The notes: generated by a model from the letters alone, not told the origin. DNA of 64,000 bases from Bradyrhizobium sp. CCBAU 53421 (GCF_015291625.1 NZ_CP030047.1:5580001-5644000); one strand, 5' to 3'; positions 42,665 through 51,371 are shown, counted from the first letter of the stretch. A program made the numbers and translations.

Positions 42665-43174
42665 ATGAACACTCCGCTTTACGATGCGTCCGTCCCGGTA
42701 TTCCGCCAGATGCTCGACGCGCTTGCCGATCTGCTGCGCAAGGGCGAGGCCCACGCCCGCGAACGCGGTCTCGATCCCGACACCATGCTTGCGGCGCGGC
42801 TGACGCCCGACATGCTGACGCTGATCGGCCAGGTGCAACGGGCCAGCGATCACGCCAAGGGCGCTGCCGGGCGGCTCGCCGGCCTCGAGCCACCGCTGTT
42901 TGCCGACGACGAACAGACCCTCGCCGATGCCCACGCCCGGATATCGCGAACGCGCGACTACGTCGACACGGTCCCGGTTCGGGCATTCGACCGCGCGGCG
43001 GAACGCATCGTCACCCTGCCGTTCGGCGTCCCCCCGATGCCGGCAGCGCGCTATCTGTACGGATTCGCGCTGCCGAGCCTGTTTTTCCACGTCGCCACCG
43101 CCTACGCCATCCTGCGCCATCGCGGCGTGCCGCTCGGCAAGCGTGACTTCCTGGGCAAATACCTCTCGGAGTGA
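42665..43174 (+). CDS. DUF1993 family protein
   Basis: 169 residues; AGGAG 9 bases before ATG. The sequence YDASVPVFRQMLDALADLLRKGEAHA, TPDMLTLIGQVQRASDHAKGA and the C-terminal FFHVATAYAILRHRGVPLGKRDFLG are the standard DUF1993 (DinB-like four-helix) pattern. Conserved histidines in SDHAK and FFHVATAY could bind a metal. It is cotranscribed with the exporter. Function unknown. Confidence 0.88.
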   Translation: MNTPLYDASVPVFRQMLDALADLLRKGEAHARERGLDPDTMLAARLTPDMLTLIGQVQRASDHAKGAAGRLAGLEPPLFADDEQTLADAHARISRTRDYVDTVPVRAFDRAAERIVTLPFGVPPMPAARYLYGFALPSLFFHVATAYAILRHRGVPLGKRDFLGKYLSE

Positions 43175-43177
43175 CCT

Positions 43178-44641
43178 CTATTTCTTCGCGACCTCGCGAA
43201 GCGTGTTGTAGACCCACTCCGTCCCCTGCCTGATCGCCTCGACGCCGATCCTTTCGTCGTTACCATGCATCCGGCTCAGGATGTCGTCGTCGAGCGGATA
43301 GGGATAGATGCCGTAGACGGGCACGTTGCGCTCGCGCCAGGCGGTGGCGTCGGTGCCCGCCTCGAACATCGTCGGCACCAGGACGGCATCCTTCCAGACC
43401 CGCTTCGCGTTGCGGTCCAGCGCCGCATAGAGCTCGGTATTGACGGGTGACGCCGGTATCCTGGAGCGCATCAGGTAAGCCTCCCGCGCGTCCTGTTGCG
43501 ACAGCGAGCTCACAATGCTGACCTCGATGCCGGGATCGCCGATCACCCGCTTGATCTCCTCGATCATCTGATCTGTGGTGGTGCCCGGCAGCAGCCGCGT
43601 ATTCACGACCGCCTTGGCATCGCCGGGGATGACGTTGGGCTTGATGCCGGCGTCGATCATGGTGATCACCATCGTATCGCGCAGCAGTGCGTGCAGCAGC
43701 AGGCTGTCCTTGGGATTGTCGGCGACCAGTTTCTTTCCGGCCGCTTCGAGATCACTCGGATCCTTGGCAGCCAATAGTTGCTTGATATCCGATGCCGTCT
43801 GCTCCGAACCGATCGGAAGCAGCGCCTTGAAATAGGCTTCGGTCGCCGGCACCAGCTTGACGGCCGGATCATGCACCGCCAGCTTGGCCAGCGCCGCGAT
43901 CAGGCGGTCGTTGGCCATCGCGCCCGCCGGGAATGGCCGTGAGGAATGACCGGAGGGACCGGACGCCTTCAAGGCGAAGGTTGCCGAGAGTTTTTCCGCC
44001 GTCGTGATATTGATCTGGCGCACCGTGCCGTCGCGCTCCTGCAGCACATAGCCGCCTTCGTTCAGCGCGAATTCCGCGTCGATTTTGTCCCAATGGTTCT
44101 TCGCCAGCCATACCGTACTGTACTGCCCCTGCTCCTCATCGGCTTCGGCCAGGAAAATCACGTCGCGCGACAGCGGCGTCTTCTCCTCGGCGAGTCGCAT
44201 CACCGCACTGGCGAACACGGCGAGCCCGCCCTTGAAGTCCATCGCGCCGCGCCCGTAGACGAAGCCGTCCTTCTCGACGCCGCCGAACGGCTCCACGGTC
44301 CACTTCTCGCGCTCGACCGGAACGACGTCGGCATGCGCGGCCAGCAGCACCGGTTTCCGCGAACCGTCGCCGCGCAGCCGCGCGATGAAATGCGCGGCCT
44401 TGCCGTTCGGGGCCACGAAGATGTCCACCTCGGCGCCGAGCGGCGCGAATTGCGACTTGAGATATTCGGCGAGCGCCCGCGTGTCGCCCGGGCCATTCGA
44501 CGTGTCGAAGGCGATCAGCTTCTTGAGCAGCGCAACCGTACGGTCGCCCGGCTGCTCGGCACGCGCATGTCCCGCTCCGGCACAGGACAGCAACGCAGCT
44601 AGGGCCAACGCAGCGAGGCGGGTCTTGGTCGACAGCACCAT
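43178..44641 (-). CDS. Secreted M20 family zinc peptidase
   Basis: 487 residues; GGGAGGAAGAAGAAC before ATG. The signal peptide (LAALALAALLSCAGAGHARA) predicts export. The di-zinc site is intact: AAHADVVPV (His, catalytic Asp), RGAMDFKGG (bridging Asp), AEADEEQG (general-base Glu pair), FEAGTDATAW and a final RMHGNDER histidine. Carboxypeptidase- or aminoacylase-like activity in the periplasm is likely. Convergent with DUF1993, only 3 nt apart. Confidence 0.92.
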   Translation of the reverse strand: MVLSTKTRLAALALAALLSCAGAGHARAEQPGDRTVALLKKLIAFDTSNGPGDTRALAEYLKSQFAPLGAEVDIFVAPNGKAAHFIARLRGDGSRKPVLLAAHADVVPVEREKWTVEPFGGVEKDGFVYGRGAMDFKGGLAVFASAVMRLAEEKTPLSRDVIFLAEADEEQGQYSTVWLAKNHWDKIDAEFALNEGGYVLQERDGTVRQINITTAEKLSATFALKASGPSGHSSRPFPAGAMANDRLIAALAKLAVHDPAVKLVPATEAYFKALLPIGSEQTASDIKQLLAAKDPSDLEAAGKKLVADNPKDSLLLHALLRDTMVITMIDAGIKPNVIPGDAKAVVNTRLLPGTTTDQMIEEIKRVIGDPGIEVSIVSSLSQQDAREAYLMRSRIPASPVNTELYAALDRNAKRVWKDAVLVPTMFEAGTDATAWRERNVPVYGIYPYPLDDDILSRMHGNDERIGVEAIRQGTEWVYNTLREVAKK

Positions 44642-44712
44642 GTTCTTCTTCCTCCCTTATCTGGTTTTGAAACAGGATAAACTGCGCCGCTGGCCTCAGG
44701 GAGTCCTCGAGC

Positions 44713-45891
44713 TCAAGAAGTTCTGGGGAACATCACCTTCAGCATCGCGGCTGCGAACAAGGTCGTCACGGCAAGGCCGGTGGAGAGATAGAGCGCGCTG
44801 GCATCGCCGAACCGGTCGATCACGATCGCATAGACCAGCGGCGCCGCCGCGGGCAAAATGAAGCTCGGAACGATGAGCCGGCCGACCAGCGTACCGTAGC
44901 TGCGATGATCGAACAGGATCAGCGGCAGCGTTCCCCTGGTAATGGTCAGAATGCCGTTGCAGGCGCCGTAGAGCAGCGCGAAGGCGATCGCCATCTCCTT
45001 CGACGACCCGCTGAACAGGCCTGCGATGAAGGAGAGCGGCATGATCAGGCACGCCATCAGGTTGAGGGCCAGCGGATCAAGCCGTGCGCCGAACAGCACC
45101 TCGCACAGACGCGCGGCGGATTGCCCGATGCCCCGGAGCGTTGCGATCCATACCGCCACCGTGACGGTGAGCCCGAGGCCGCCGAGCACCGCGATCATGT
45201 GCGCGGACATGCCTGCATTCAGGAAGTTAGCGCCGGTCATGATCATGGCATAGAGCACGCCGGCCGCCGCAAGCTGGCGGCGGCTGACGGCGCGCGGTTG
45301 CCTATGTGCCGGCGCTGCGGAGCTCGGCACGCCGGCAAACCGCTTGTTCGGAATCAGCAGGTGCAGCGGGATCGTCAGCAGTGCGAGACCGGCATAGACC
45401 AGCACCGCGATACGCCAGCCGAACTGTTCCGAAAGCAGATGGCCGAGCGGCCAGAACACGGTGGCCGCCAGGCCACCGAGCAGGGTGATCCCGGACATCG
45501 CGCGGCGCGCCTCCGGCCCGCCGATCCGGGCTAGCGTAGCGAATGCTGCATCGTACAGCGTCAGCCGCATGCCGAGGCCGAGCACGATCCACGATGCGAA
45601 ATAGCTGCTGATCTGATGCGAGACCGCAAGACCGATGCAGCCGAGCGCGTTGATCACGGCGCCTGCCACCATGACCTGACGGCCACCGCTTCTGTCCACC
45701 CACCTCCCCGCCAGGGGCGACGTCACCCCCATCACCAGCAACGCCGCAGCGAATCCGCCATAGACTACGTCGCGCCCCCAGCCGAGATCCGCGGCGATCT
45801 GCTCGCCGAAGCCGCCGATCAGATAGTAGGTCGCGCCCCACGAGATCAGTTGAGCCAGCCCGAGGGCGGCCACGACGCGGCGGGCAATCAC
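44713..45891 (-). CDS. MFS transporter
   Basis: 392 residues from a GTG at 45891 whose GTGA overlaps the stop of the upstream acetyltransferase, so the two are translationally coupled; a longer open frame is less likely. Twelve helices; motif A-like SPLAGRWVDRSGGRQVMVAG and ATLARIGGPEARRAMSGITLLGG. It resembles the monocarboxylate/multidrug-like branch often linked with PAT-type acetyltransferases. The substrate may be the acetylated product, but this is a guess. Confidence 0.85.
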   Translation of the reverse strand: MIARRVVAALGLAQLISWGATYYLIGGFGEQIAADLGWGRDVVYGGFAAALLVMGVTSPLAGRWVDRSGGRQVMVAGAVINALGCIGLAVSHQISSYFASWIVLGLGMRLTLYDAAFATLARIGGPEARRAMSGITLLGGLAATVFWPLGHLLSEQFGWRIAVLVYAGLALLTIPLHLLIPNKRFAGVPSSAAPAHRQPRAVSRRQLAAAGVLYAMIMTGANFLNAGMSAHMIAVLGGLGLTVTVAVWIATLRGIGQSAARLCEVLFGARLDPLALNLMACLIMPLSFIAGLFSGSSKEMAIAFALLYGACNGILTITRGTLPLILFDHRSYGTLVGRLIVPSFILPAAAPLVYAIVIDRFGDASALYLSTGLAVTTLFAAAMLKVMFPRTS

Positions 45892-46445
45892 CGTGGCAAT
45901 TCCCTCTCCGCGGGAAGCGTGGAGGCGCCCGGCCCAAGCGGCCGCTGCATCAGCACGGTGTCGACCCACTGCCCAAGCTTGAAGCCGACCGATCGCAGCG
46001 TTCCGACCATCTCGAAGCCCATGCGACGGTGCAGCGCGATCGATCCCGCGTTGCCGCTGTTGCCGATCACGGCAATCATTTGACGCCAGGGCCCGGCCTC
46101 CGATCGCTCGATCAGCGCCTGCAGCAGCGCCGCTCCGACGCGGCGGCCGAGCAGGGCCTCCGACACGTAGACCGAATCTTCAATGGTGTTGCGATAGGCT
46201 GGCCGCGGCCGGTATGCCGTCGCATAGGAATAGCCGGCCACCCGGCCGTCGACGACAGCCACGAGGTACGGCAGGCCCGCGGCCAGCACGGCGTTGCGGC
46301 GGCTGCGCATCTCGTCCACCGTCGGCGGTACCTCCTCGAAGGTCGCCAGTCCGTTGAGCACGTGATGGGCGTAGATGCCCTGCACCTCAGCCATGTCGTC
46401 GTCCGTTGCATCGCGAACCACGACGCCGTTGCTGTCTGCCACCAT
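45888..46445 (-). CDS. Phosphinothricin/methionine-sulfone acetyltransferase-like GNAT
   Basis: 185 residues, GGTGGAGACGGA before ATG. The PAT pattern is clear: VRDATDDDMAEVQGIYAHHVLNGLATFEEVPPT, YRPRPAYRNTIEDSVYV, acetyl-CoA site RRVGAALLQAL, and NSGNAGSIALHRRMGFEMVGTLRSVGFKLG. Acetylates the amino group of phosphinothricin-like or methionine-derived compounds in relatives. Operon with the MFS pump; divergent from the LysR gene at 46544. Confidence 0.9.
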   Translation of the reverse strand: MVADSNGVVVRDATDDDMAEVQGIYAHHVLNGLATFEEVPPTVDEMRSRRNAVLAAGLPYLVAVVDGRVAGYSYATAYRPRPAYRNTIEDSVYVSEALLGRRVGAALLQALIERSEAGPWRQMIAVIGNSGNAGSIALHRRMGFEMVGTLRSVGFKLGQWVDTVLMQRPLGPGASTLPAERELPR

Positions 46446-46517
46446 TCCGTCTCCACCCGAGCCGTCAATATTGCCCGAGCATGCGCCCTGGCGTTATATA
46501 AGTGAAGCTTTGATTGG

Positions 46518-46532
46518 TTATGCGTTGCATAA
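46518..46532. promoter_or_regulatory. Palindrome before LysR gene
   Basis: TTATGC-GTT-GCATAA, a perfect 6-bp inverted repeat 11 bases before the LysR ATG and in the divergent region to the PAT operon. Probable LysR-type binding site for autorepression. Confidence 0.6.
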
Positions 46533-46543
46533 GGCGTCCTTTG

Positions 46544-47446
46544 ATGAAGAACCTCAACCTCGCCTATCTCGAGAGCTTCGCCGTCGTGATCGATTGCGGC
46601 AGCTTCTCCGCCGCGGCCGAGCGGCTGCAGTTGACGCAGCCCGCGGTAAGCTTGCAGGTGCGCCAGCTCGAACGGAGCCTGAATGCGACCTTGATCGAGC
46701 GGGTCGGACGACGGGCGAGGCCAACGGCTGCCGGCGTCGCCCTGCTCTCGCACGCGCAGCAGATCAACGCGGCGGTGACGTCGGCGGTCGACGCCGTTGC
46801 GCAGCAGACCACGGGAACGGCGGGCCGCGTGCGGCTCGGCACCGGCGCGACCGCCTGCATCTTCCTGCTGCCGCCGATCCTGAAGGAGCTGCGGGCCGCG
46901 CTGCCGTCGCTGGAGATCACGGTCACGACCGGCAATACGGCGGAGATCGCCAGAGCCGTCGAGGACAACACGATCGACATTGCCCTCGTCACGCTGCCGG
47001 TGTCGGGACGAAGTTTTGAGATCACGCCGGTCATGAACGACGAGTTCGTGCTGATCGCGCCGCGAGAGATGCCGCTGCCGGCTCGGATCACGCCGGAGGT
47101 GCTGGCGACGAGGCCGGTGCTGCTGTTCGAGCCCGGCGGCAACACAAGGCGCACTGCCGACGAATGGCTGGCGCGCGGCGGCGTGTCGCTGAAGCCGCTG
47201 ATGTCGCTCGGCAGCGTCGAGGCGATCAAGGAGATGGTGCGCGCCGGCCTCGGCTGCGCGATCCTGCCCGGCATGGCGGTTCCCGCCCGAACCAAGCAGC
47301 GCGACCTGATCGTCCGGTCGCTGTCGCCAAAGCTCTACCGCCGCCTCGCGGTCGTGATCCGCCGCGACAAGCGCCTCGACCGCGGCCTGCGGCAGACGCT
47401 GTCCGCGCTGAAGGGACTCTCGGCCACCAAGGATAGCGGCCGCTAG
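46544..47446 (+). CDS. LysR family transcriptional regulator
   Basis: 300 residues from ATG 46544. HTH: LNLAYLESFAVVIDCGSFSAAAERLQLTQPAVSLQVRQLE. The effector domain (VRLGTGATACIFLLPPILKEL, EVLATRPVLLFEPGGNTRR) resembles the CysL/CbbR-like branch. It faces the PAT/MFS operon and has a perfect palindrome in front, so it is the presumed regulator of both. Confidence 0.9.
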   Translation: MKNLNLAYLESFAVVIDCGSFSAAAERLQLTQPAVSLQVRQLERSLNATLIERVGRRARPTAAGVALLSHAQQINAAVTSAVDAVAQQTTGTAGRVRLGTGATACIFLLPPILKELRAALPSLEITVTTGNTAEIARAVEDNTIDIALVTLPVSGRSFEITPVMNDEFVLIAPREMPLPARITPEVLATRPVLLFEPGGNTRRTADEWLARGGVSLKPLMSLGSVEAIKEMVRAGLGCAILPGMAVPARTKQRDLIVRSLSPKLYRRLAVVIRRDKRLDRGLRQTLSALKGLSATKDSGR

Positions 47447-47479
47447 GGAGGACGCCGCGCGTCCTCCCTGCTCCAACCC

Positions 47480-48277
47480 TCACGTCGCCTTGCGTTCCTG
47501 CTCCGCGATCTTGCGGAATGCGGCTTCGCCGGCGTCGGTCACGGCCGCCCACTTCGCGTTCGGCGCGGTCTCCACCTCGTAATTGTCGTGCCAGTTCCAC
47601 CATTTGTAGGTCGGGCCCTGCGGATAGCCTTTCGGCGAATCCTCCCAGAGCTCCTGGCGACCGAACGGCGTGATGTCGAGATAGCTCCACACCGTGCCCA
47701 TCGACTCGTCGCCGCGGCTGTTGACGAGGTAGGTGCGGAAGATCCGCTCGCCGTCGCGGATGAACACGTTGTGGCCGTGCCATTCGGCGACGCCGAAGTC
47801 GGCATCAAAACTATCTGTTATCGTGTACCATGGCATATCCCACTCCATCCGCGCCTTCAGCCGCGCGATGTCGGCCTGCGGCGCGCGCGAAGCATAGGCC
47901 AGCGTGGTGTCGCGCTGGTTCAGATGCGAGAGATGGCTGACCTGATCGGCGCCGAGCGAGCAGCCACGGCAGCCGTGATCGGGCCACCCGAATACGCCGG
48001 GCTCGAAGAACGCGCGATAGATGATTAGCTGCCGGCGCCCCTCGAACAAATCGAGCAGGCTCGCTTTGCCGTTCGGCCCCTCGAAGACATACGACTTCTC
48101 GACTGCCATCCACGGCATCCGCCGCCGATCGGCCGCAAGCGCATCGCGCGCCCGCACATGCGCCTTCTCCTTGACCAGCATCTCCAGGCGCGCCGCCTCC
48201 CACGCCTCCCGCGATACCACGGGCGGGGTCTGCATTGCCGCCAGTCCGCCGCGATCGTTGTCAGCCGATTTGCTCAT
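47480..48277 (-). CDS. DUF899 family thioredoxin-like protein
   Basis: 265 residues from ATG 48277 (GGAGATCATC before it); ATG 48289 would place the ribosome site inside the gene. VVSREAWEAARLEMLVKEKAH..RDALAADRRRMPW, EPGVFGWPDHGCRGCSLGADQ and WYTITDSFDADFGV..GHNVFIRDG are typical of DUF899, a thioredoxin-fold family; the CRGC here stands at the redox position. The role is unknown, possibly thiol chemistry. Divergent from a MarR gene. Confidence 0.87.
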   Translation of the reverse strand: MSKSADNDRGGLAAMQTPPVVSREAWEAARLEMLVKEKAHVRARDALAADRRRMPWMAVEKSYVFEGPNGKASLLDLFEGRRQLIIYRAFFEPGVFGWPDHGCRGCSLGADQVSHLSHLNQRDTTLAYASRAPQADIARLKARMEWDMPWYTITDSFDADFGVAEWHGHNVFIRDGERIFRTYLVNSRGDESMGTVWSYLDITPFGRQELWEDSPKGYPQGPTYKWWNWHDNYEVETAPNAKWAAVTDAGEAAFRKIAEQERKAT

Positions 48278-48390
48278 GATGATCTCCATCTTTCGAATTG
48301 GACGAACTCCGCGACCGCTGCGCAGTTCCCGCGCCGAGGCCGTTCGTCATTGGCCATGCCGCAATCTGGCGCGGCGGCACCCGATGATGG

Positions 48391-48412
48391 GAGTGACAAG
48401 TGTGTCGGGATT
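48391..48412. repeat. 22-bp repeat, copy 2
   Basis: Identical over 22 bases to 22343-22364, including the GACA-AGTG-TGTC inverted repeat. It lies in the divergent region between the DUF899 and MarR genes, 80 bases before the MarR start. Confidence 0.65.
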
Positions 48413-48455
48413 TTCGCGCATGCGCGCCGATCGCCTCCATCTCCTTGCATAATAC

Positions 48456-48468
48456 TTGCACTTTGCAA
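48456..48468. promoter_or_regulatory. MarR-type operator
   Basis: TTGCA-CTT-TGCAA, perfect 5-bp arms, with a further TTGCA 13 bases upstream, in the divergent DUF899/MarR promoter region. A likely autoregulatory site. Confidence 0.6.
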
Positions 48469-48491
48469 ATAACTATGCGAGCCTCGCCGCC

Positions 48492-49001
48492 ATGAAGCAA
48501 ACTGCTGCCCCCGTGTCCGACGATGGCCTGAAGCTCAGCGCCTGGCTGCCCTATCGCCTGTTTCTCGTCGCAGCGCAGGTCGCTCGCCCGCTCGAGAGCT
48601 TCTACAGCGAGACGTTCGGATTGAGCCAGGCCGGCTGGCGCATCCTCGCCGTCATCGCCGAGCGCGACGCCGCCAATGCCTCCGAGATCGGCCGCGCCTG
48701 CGCGCTCGATCCGTTCGCGGTCAGCCGCGGCATCGGCCAGCTCGCAGATCTCGGCTTCGCGGTGCGGCGGCCGGGCAAGACCGACCGTCGCTTCGCTGCG
48801 GTCAGCATCACCCGCAGCGGCCGGATCGCATTCAACCGGATCGCTGCGCTCGGCAGCGCGATCGAGGCGCGGCTGCTGTCGCGCCTCTCGGAGAGCGAGC
48901 GGACGGCACTTGATTCTACCCTGACCCGGCTCGAGGGAGAAAGTGCGCGGATCGATGCCGGCGGTTGGCGCGCGCTGCTCGACGACGCCGCAACGCCATG
49001 A
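48492..49001 (+). CDS. MarR family transcriptional regulator
   Basis: 169 residues from ATG 48492. Winged helix: SQAGWRILAVIAERDAANASEIGRACALDPFAVSRGIGQLADLGFAVRRPGKTDRR, followed by FAAVSITRSGR. Its stop overlaps the EamA gene start (ATGA), giving a coupled regulator-transporter operon. The palindrome and 22-bp repeat upstream are candidate operators. Confidence 0.9.
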   Translation: MKQTAAPVSDDGLKLSAWLPYRLFLVAAQVARPLESFYSETFGLSQAGWRILAVIAERDAANASEIGRACALDPFAVSRGIGQLADLGFAVRRPGKTDRRFAAVSITRSGRIAFNRIAALGSAIEARLLSRLSESERTALDSTLTRLEGESARIDAGGWRALLDDAATP

Positions 49002-49858
49002 CGGCCATGCTGTTCGCGCTGACCGCACTGCTGTGGGGCGGCGGCGCGCTGGCAACCGCGATGCAGGCCGGCGTCACGCCTGCGCCGTGGTCGGTGGCGC
49101 TGCGCATGGTGCTCGCGGGCCTCATCCTGCTCGGCTACGGCCGGCTGCGCGGCATATCGCTCGCGATCCCGCGCAAGGACCGGCTGGCCGTCGCGGTGCA
49201 GGGCCTGCTGTTCTTCGCCATTGCCTTCATCGCGTTCTATGAAGCGACCGCGCGGATGCCGAGCGGACTTGCGGCGCTGGTGCTGTCGACGTCCTCGCTG
49301 TTCGCGGCCGTGATCGCGCGTGCCACGCTCGGCGTCCCGATCTCCTCCGGGTTCGTCTGGGGCGCGCTGTGCGGGATCCTCGGTCTTGCGATCATCTTCC
49401 TGCCCGGCGCCATCGCGCATGGCGCCGCACCGCTCGCCGGCTTCGCCTGGGCACTTGCAGCGGCGATCGCGACCGGTGCCGGGACAACGGTCGGCGCGCG
49501 CAACCAGCGCGCCGGACTGCCCGTCGCCTCCGTGCTCGCCTGGGGCGCATTCGTTGGTGCGGCCGCGAGCGCGCTCTGGGCGGTCGCGACCGGCACGCCG
49601 TTTGCCGCCGACGTCTCGCTCTCTTATTTGACAAGCTTCCTCTATCTCGCCGTCGCCGCGTCCTGCATCACATTCATGCTCTATTTCGAGCTGGTGCGCC
49701 GGCTCGGTCCCGGCCGCGCAGCCTACACGCTCGCACTGGTGCCGCTCGTTGCGCTGGTGCTGTCGGCGCTGTTCGAGCATCTCGTGCTGGGCTGGCCGGT
49801 GCTGGCCGGCGCCGCCGCGATCCTTGCCGGCAACGTGCTGGTGCTGGCGCGCGGCTAG
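48998..49858 (+). CDS. EamA/DMT superfamily transporter
   Basis: 286 residues; start ATG overlaps the marR stop by 4 nt. Ten predicted helices in two EamA repeats (LFALTALLWGGGALATAMQAGVTP; FAWALAAAIATGAGTTVGARNQRAG). The YEATARMPSGLAALVLSTSSLF segment is typical of drug/metabolite exporters. Controlled with the MarR gene; substrate unknown. Confidence 0.88.
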   Translation: MTAMLFALTALLWGGGALATAMQAGVTPAPWSVALRMVLAGLILLGYGRLRGISLAIPRKDRLAVAVQGLLFFAIAFIAFYEATARMPSGLAALVLSTSSLFAAVIARATLGVPISSGFVWGALCGILGLAIIFLPGAIAHGAAPLAGFAWALAAAIATGAGTTVGARNQRAGLPVASVLAWGAFVGAAASALWAVATGTPFAADVSLSYLTSFLYLAVAASCITFMLYFELVRRLGPGRAAYTLALVPLVALVLSALFEHLVLGWPVLAGAAAILAGNVLVLARG

Positions 49859-49894
49859 GTTCAGGTGGCCAGGCCGATCGCGCAGCCATCGGAA

Positions 49895-49930
49895 TTGACG
49901 CCAGCACGATATCTGACTAAAGTCAGATAT
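49895..49930 (+). promoter_or_regulatory. Promoter and operator of the MarR-GNAT gene
   Basis: TTGACG (49895-49900), 17-base spacer, TAAAGT (49918-49923). Within it lies a perfect 10-bp inverted repeat, ATATCTGACT-AA-AGTCAGATAT (49909-49930), whose last base abuts the ATG. The geometry puts transcription start at or next to the ATG, so the message may be leaderless, and binding of the repressor would cover the -10. Confidence 0.7.
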
Positions 49931-50803
49931 ATGCTCGATCCGGTTTCCCGCGTCCGTCGTTTCAACCGTGCCGTCACGTCTGCGGTCGGCGCGCTCGACA
50001 CCTCGTTCCTCGGCCGCGGCCGGCCGCTCGGCGCCGCGCGCGTGCTGAACGCGATCGGGCACGGCCGCACTGACGTCGGCGAGATCAGGGATTATCTCGG
50101 GCTCGATTCCGGCCTGATGAGCCGGCTGTTGCGTAGCCTCGAGGACGAAGGGCTGATCGAGACCACGGCACACGAGACCGATGCGCGTCGACGCATCGCG
50201 AAACTGACGGCGGCAGGCAGGCGCGAATTCAACGCGTATGAGGCGATCTCCAACCGACAGGCGAAGGACTTCCTCGCCCACAATTCGCAACGCGAGGCGC
50301 TGCTGGCAGCGATGGATTTGATCGCCTCGGCGCTCGGGCGCGACGGCACCGCCTTGGACGAGATGGACCCGCGCAGCGACGCGGCGCGCTATTGCCTCGG
50401 CGAATACTACGCCGAGCTCGCGCGGCGCTTCAAACAGGGGTTTGATGTCAAGTTGTCGCGCGATCCGGATGCCAAGGACATGGTGCGGCCGCGCGGCAGC
50501 TTCATCGTGGCGATGTCGGACGGCCTGCCGATCGGCTGCGTCGGGCTGAAGGGTACGAGCGGCGAGTACGCGGAGATCAAGCGGCTCTGGGTCGCACCTG
50601 GCGCGCGCGGGCTCGGCCTCGGCCGCCGCCTGATGGATGCGGCCGAGCACGCCGCGCGCGAGCTCGACATCGCGGTGCTGCGGCTCGACACCAACAGCGC
50701 GCTGGCGGAAGCCGGCCAGCTTTACCGTCGAACCGGCTGGACCGAGATCCCGCGCTTCAACGACGACCCCTACCCCGATCTGTTCTTCGAGAAGCATCTC
50801 TGA
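49931..50803 (+). CDS. MarR-GNAT fusion (bifunctional helix-turn-helix/acetyltransferase)
   Basis: 290 residues from ATG 49931. Residues 1-135 are a MarR winged helix (RTDVGEIRDYLGLDSGLMSRLLRSLEDEGLIET, then TDARRRIAKLT). Residues 150-290 are a GNAT domain with acetyl-CoA site LWVAPGARGLGLGRRLMDAAEHAA and the strand GQLYRRTGWTEIPRF. Such fusions may couple sensing to small-molecule acetylation. The operator palindrome touching the start codon suggests autorepression. No Shine-Dalgarno is possible in the short leader. Confidence 0.88.
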   Translation: MLDPVSRVRRFNRAVTSAVGALDTSFLGRGRPLGAARVLNAIGHGRTDVGEIRDYLGLDSGLMSRLLRSLEDEGLIETTAHETDARRRIAKLTAAGRREFNAYEAISNRQAKDFLAHNSQREALLAAMDLIASALGRDGTALDEMDPRSDAARYCLGEYYAELARRFKQGFDVKLSRDPDAKDMVRPRGSFIVAMSDGLPIGCVGLKGTSGEYAEIKRLWVAPGARGLGLGRRLMDAAEHAARELDIAVLRLDTNSALAEAGQLYRRTGWTEIPRFNDDPYPDLFFEKHL

Positions 50804-50873
50804 GCAGCGCAGCGCTCCCAGCACGCCTCTTGCACGTGTTGTCCGGCGTCGTGCACTGGCCTATGACACGGAC

Positions 50874-51371
50874 ATGACTATCCGCCCCATCGTCCGCTAT
50901 CCCGATCCGCGGCTTGCGCTGCCGGCCGAGCCCGTCAACCTGTTCGACGATGTACTGCGCAAGCTGGCGGCCGATCTGCTCGAGACCATGCATGCAGCGC
51001 CCGGCATCGGTATCACCGCGCCGCATATCGGCGTATCGCTGCGCGTCGTGGTGCTGGAGCTCGACGCCAGCGAGGGCCCGCGGACCTATGTCAACCCGGA
51101 GATCATCTGGACCTCGCCCGAAATGATCCTGCACAAGGAGGGCAGCGTCTCGATGCCCGGCGTCAACGACGAGATCGAGCGCCACGCGAGAGTCCGCATC
51201 CGCTATCAGGACGTTTACGGCAACGTGGAGATCGAGGAGTCCGACGGGCTGCGCGCGGCGTGCCATCAGCACGAGATCGATCAGCTCGACGGTGTCTTCT
51301 GGATCAGGCGGCTCTCCCGCTTGAAACGGGAGCGCCTGATCAAGCGGTTCGAGAAGATCTCGCGAACCTAG
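50874..51371 (+). CDS. Peptide deformylase-like protein lacking two metal ligands
   Basis: 165 residues. The fold is clearly deformylase (RPIVRYPDPRLALPAEPV, GIGITAPHIG at 44-53, EGSVSMPG at 89-96, CHQHEIDQLDG at 130-140). Compared with true PDF motifs GxGxAAPQ, EGCLS and QEXDHL/HEXDH, the Cys ligand is Ser91 and the second His of HEXXH is Gln137; only His133 and Glu134 remain. It probably cannot hold the catalytic metal normally. No fmt gene adjacent. It may be a deformylase-derived binding protein. Confidence 0.82.
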   Translation: MTIRPIVRYPDPRLALPAEPVNLFDDVLRKLAADLLETMHAAPGIGITAPHIGVSLRVVVLELDASEGPRTYVNPEIIWTSPEMILHKEGSVSMPGVNDEIERHARVRIRYQDVYGNVEIEESDGLRAACHQHEIDQLDGVFWIRRLSRLKRERLIKRFEKISRT

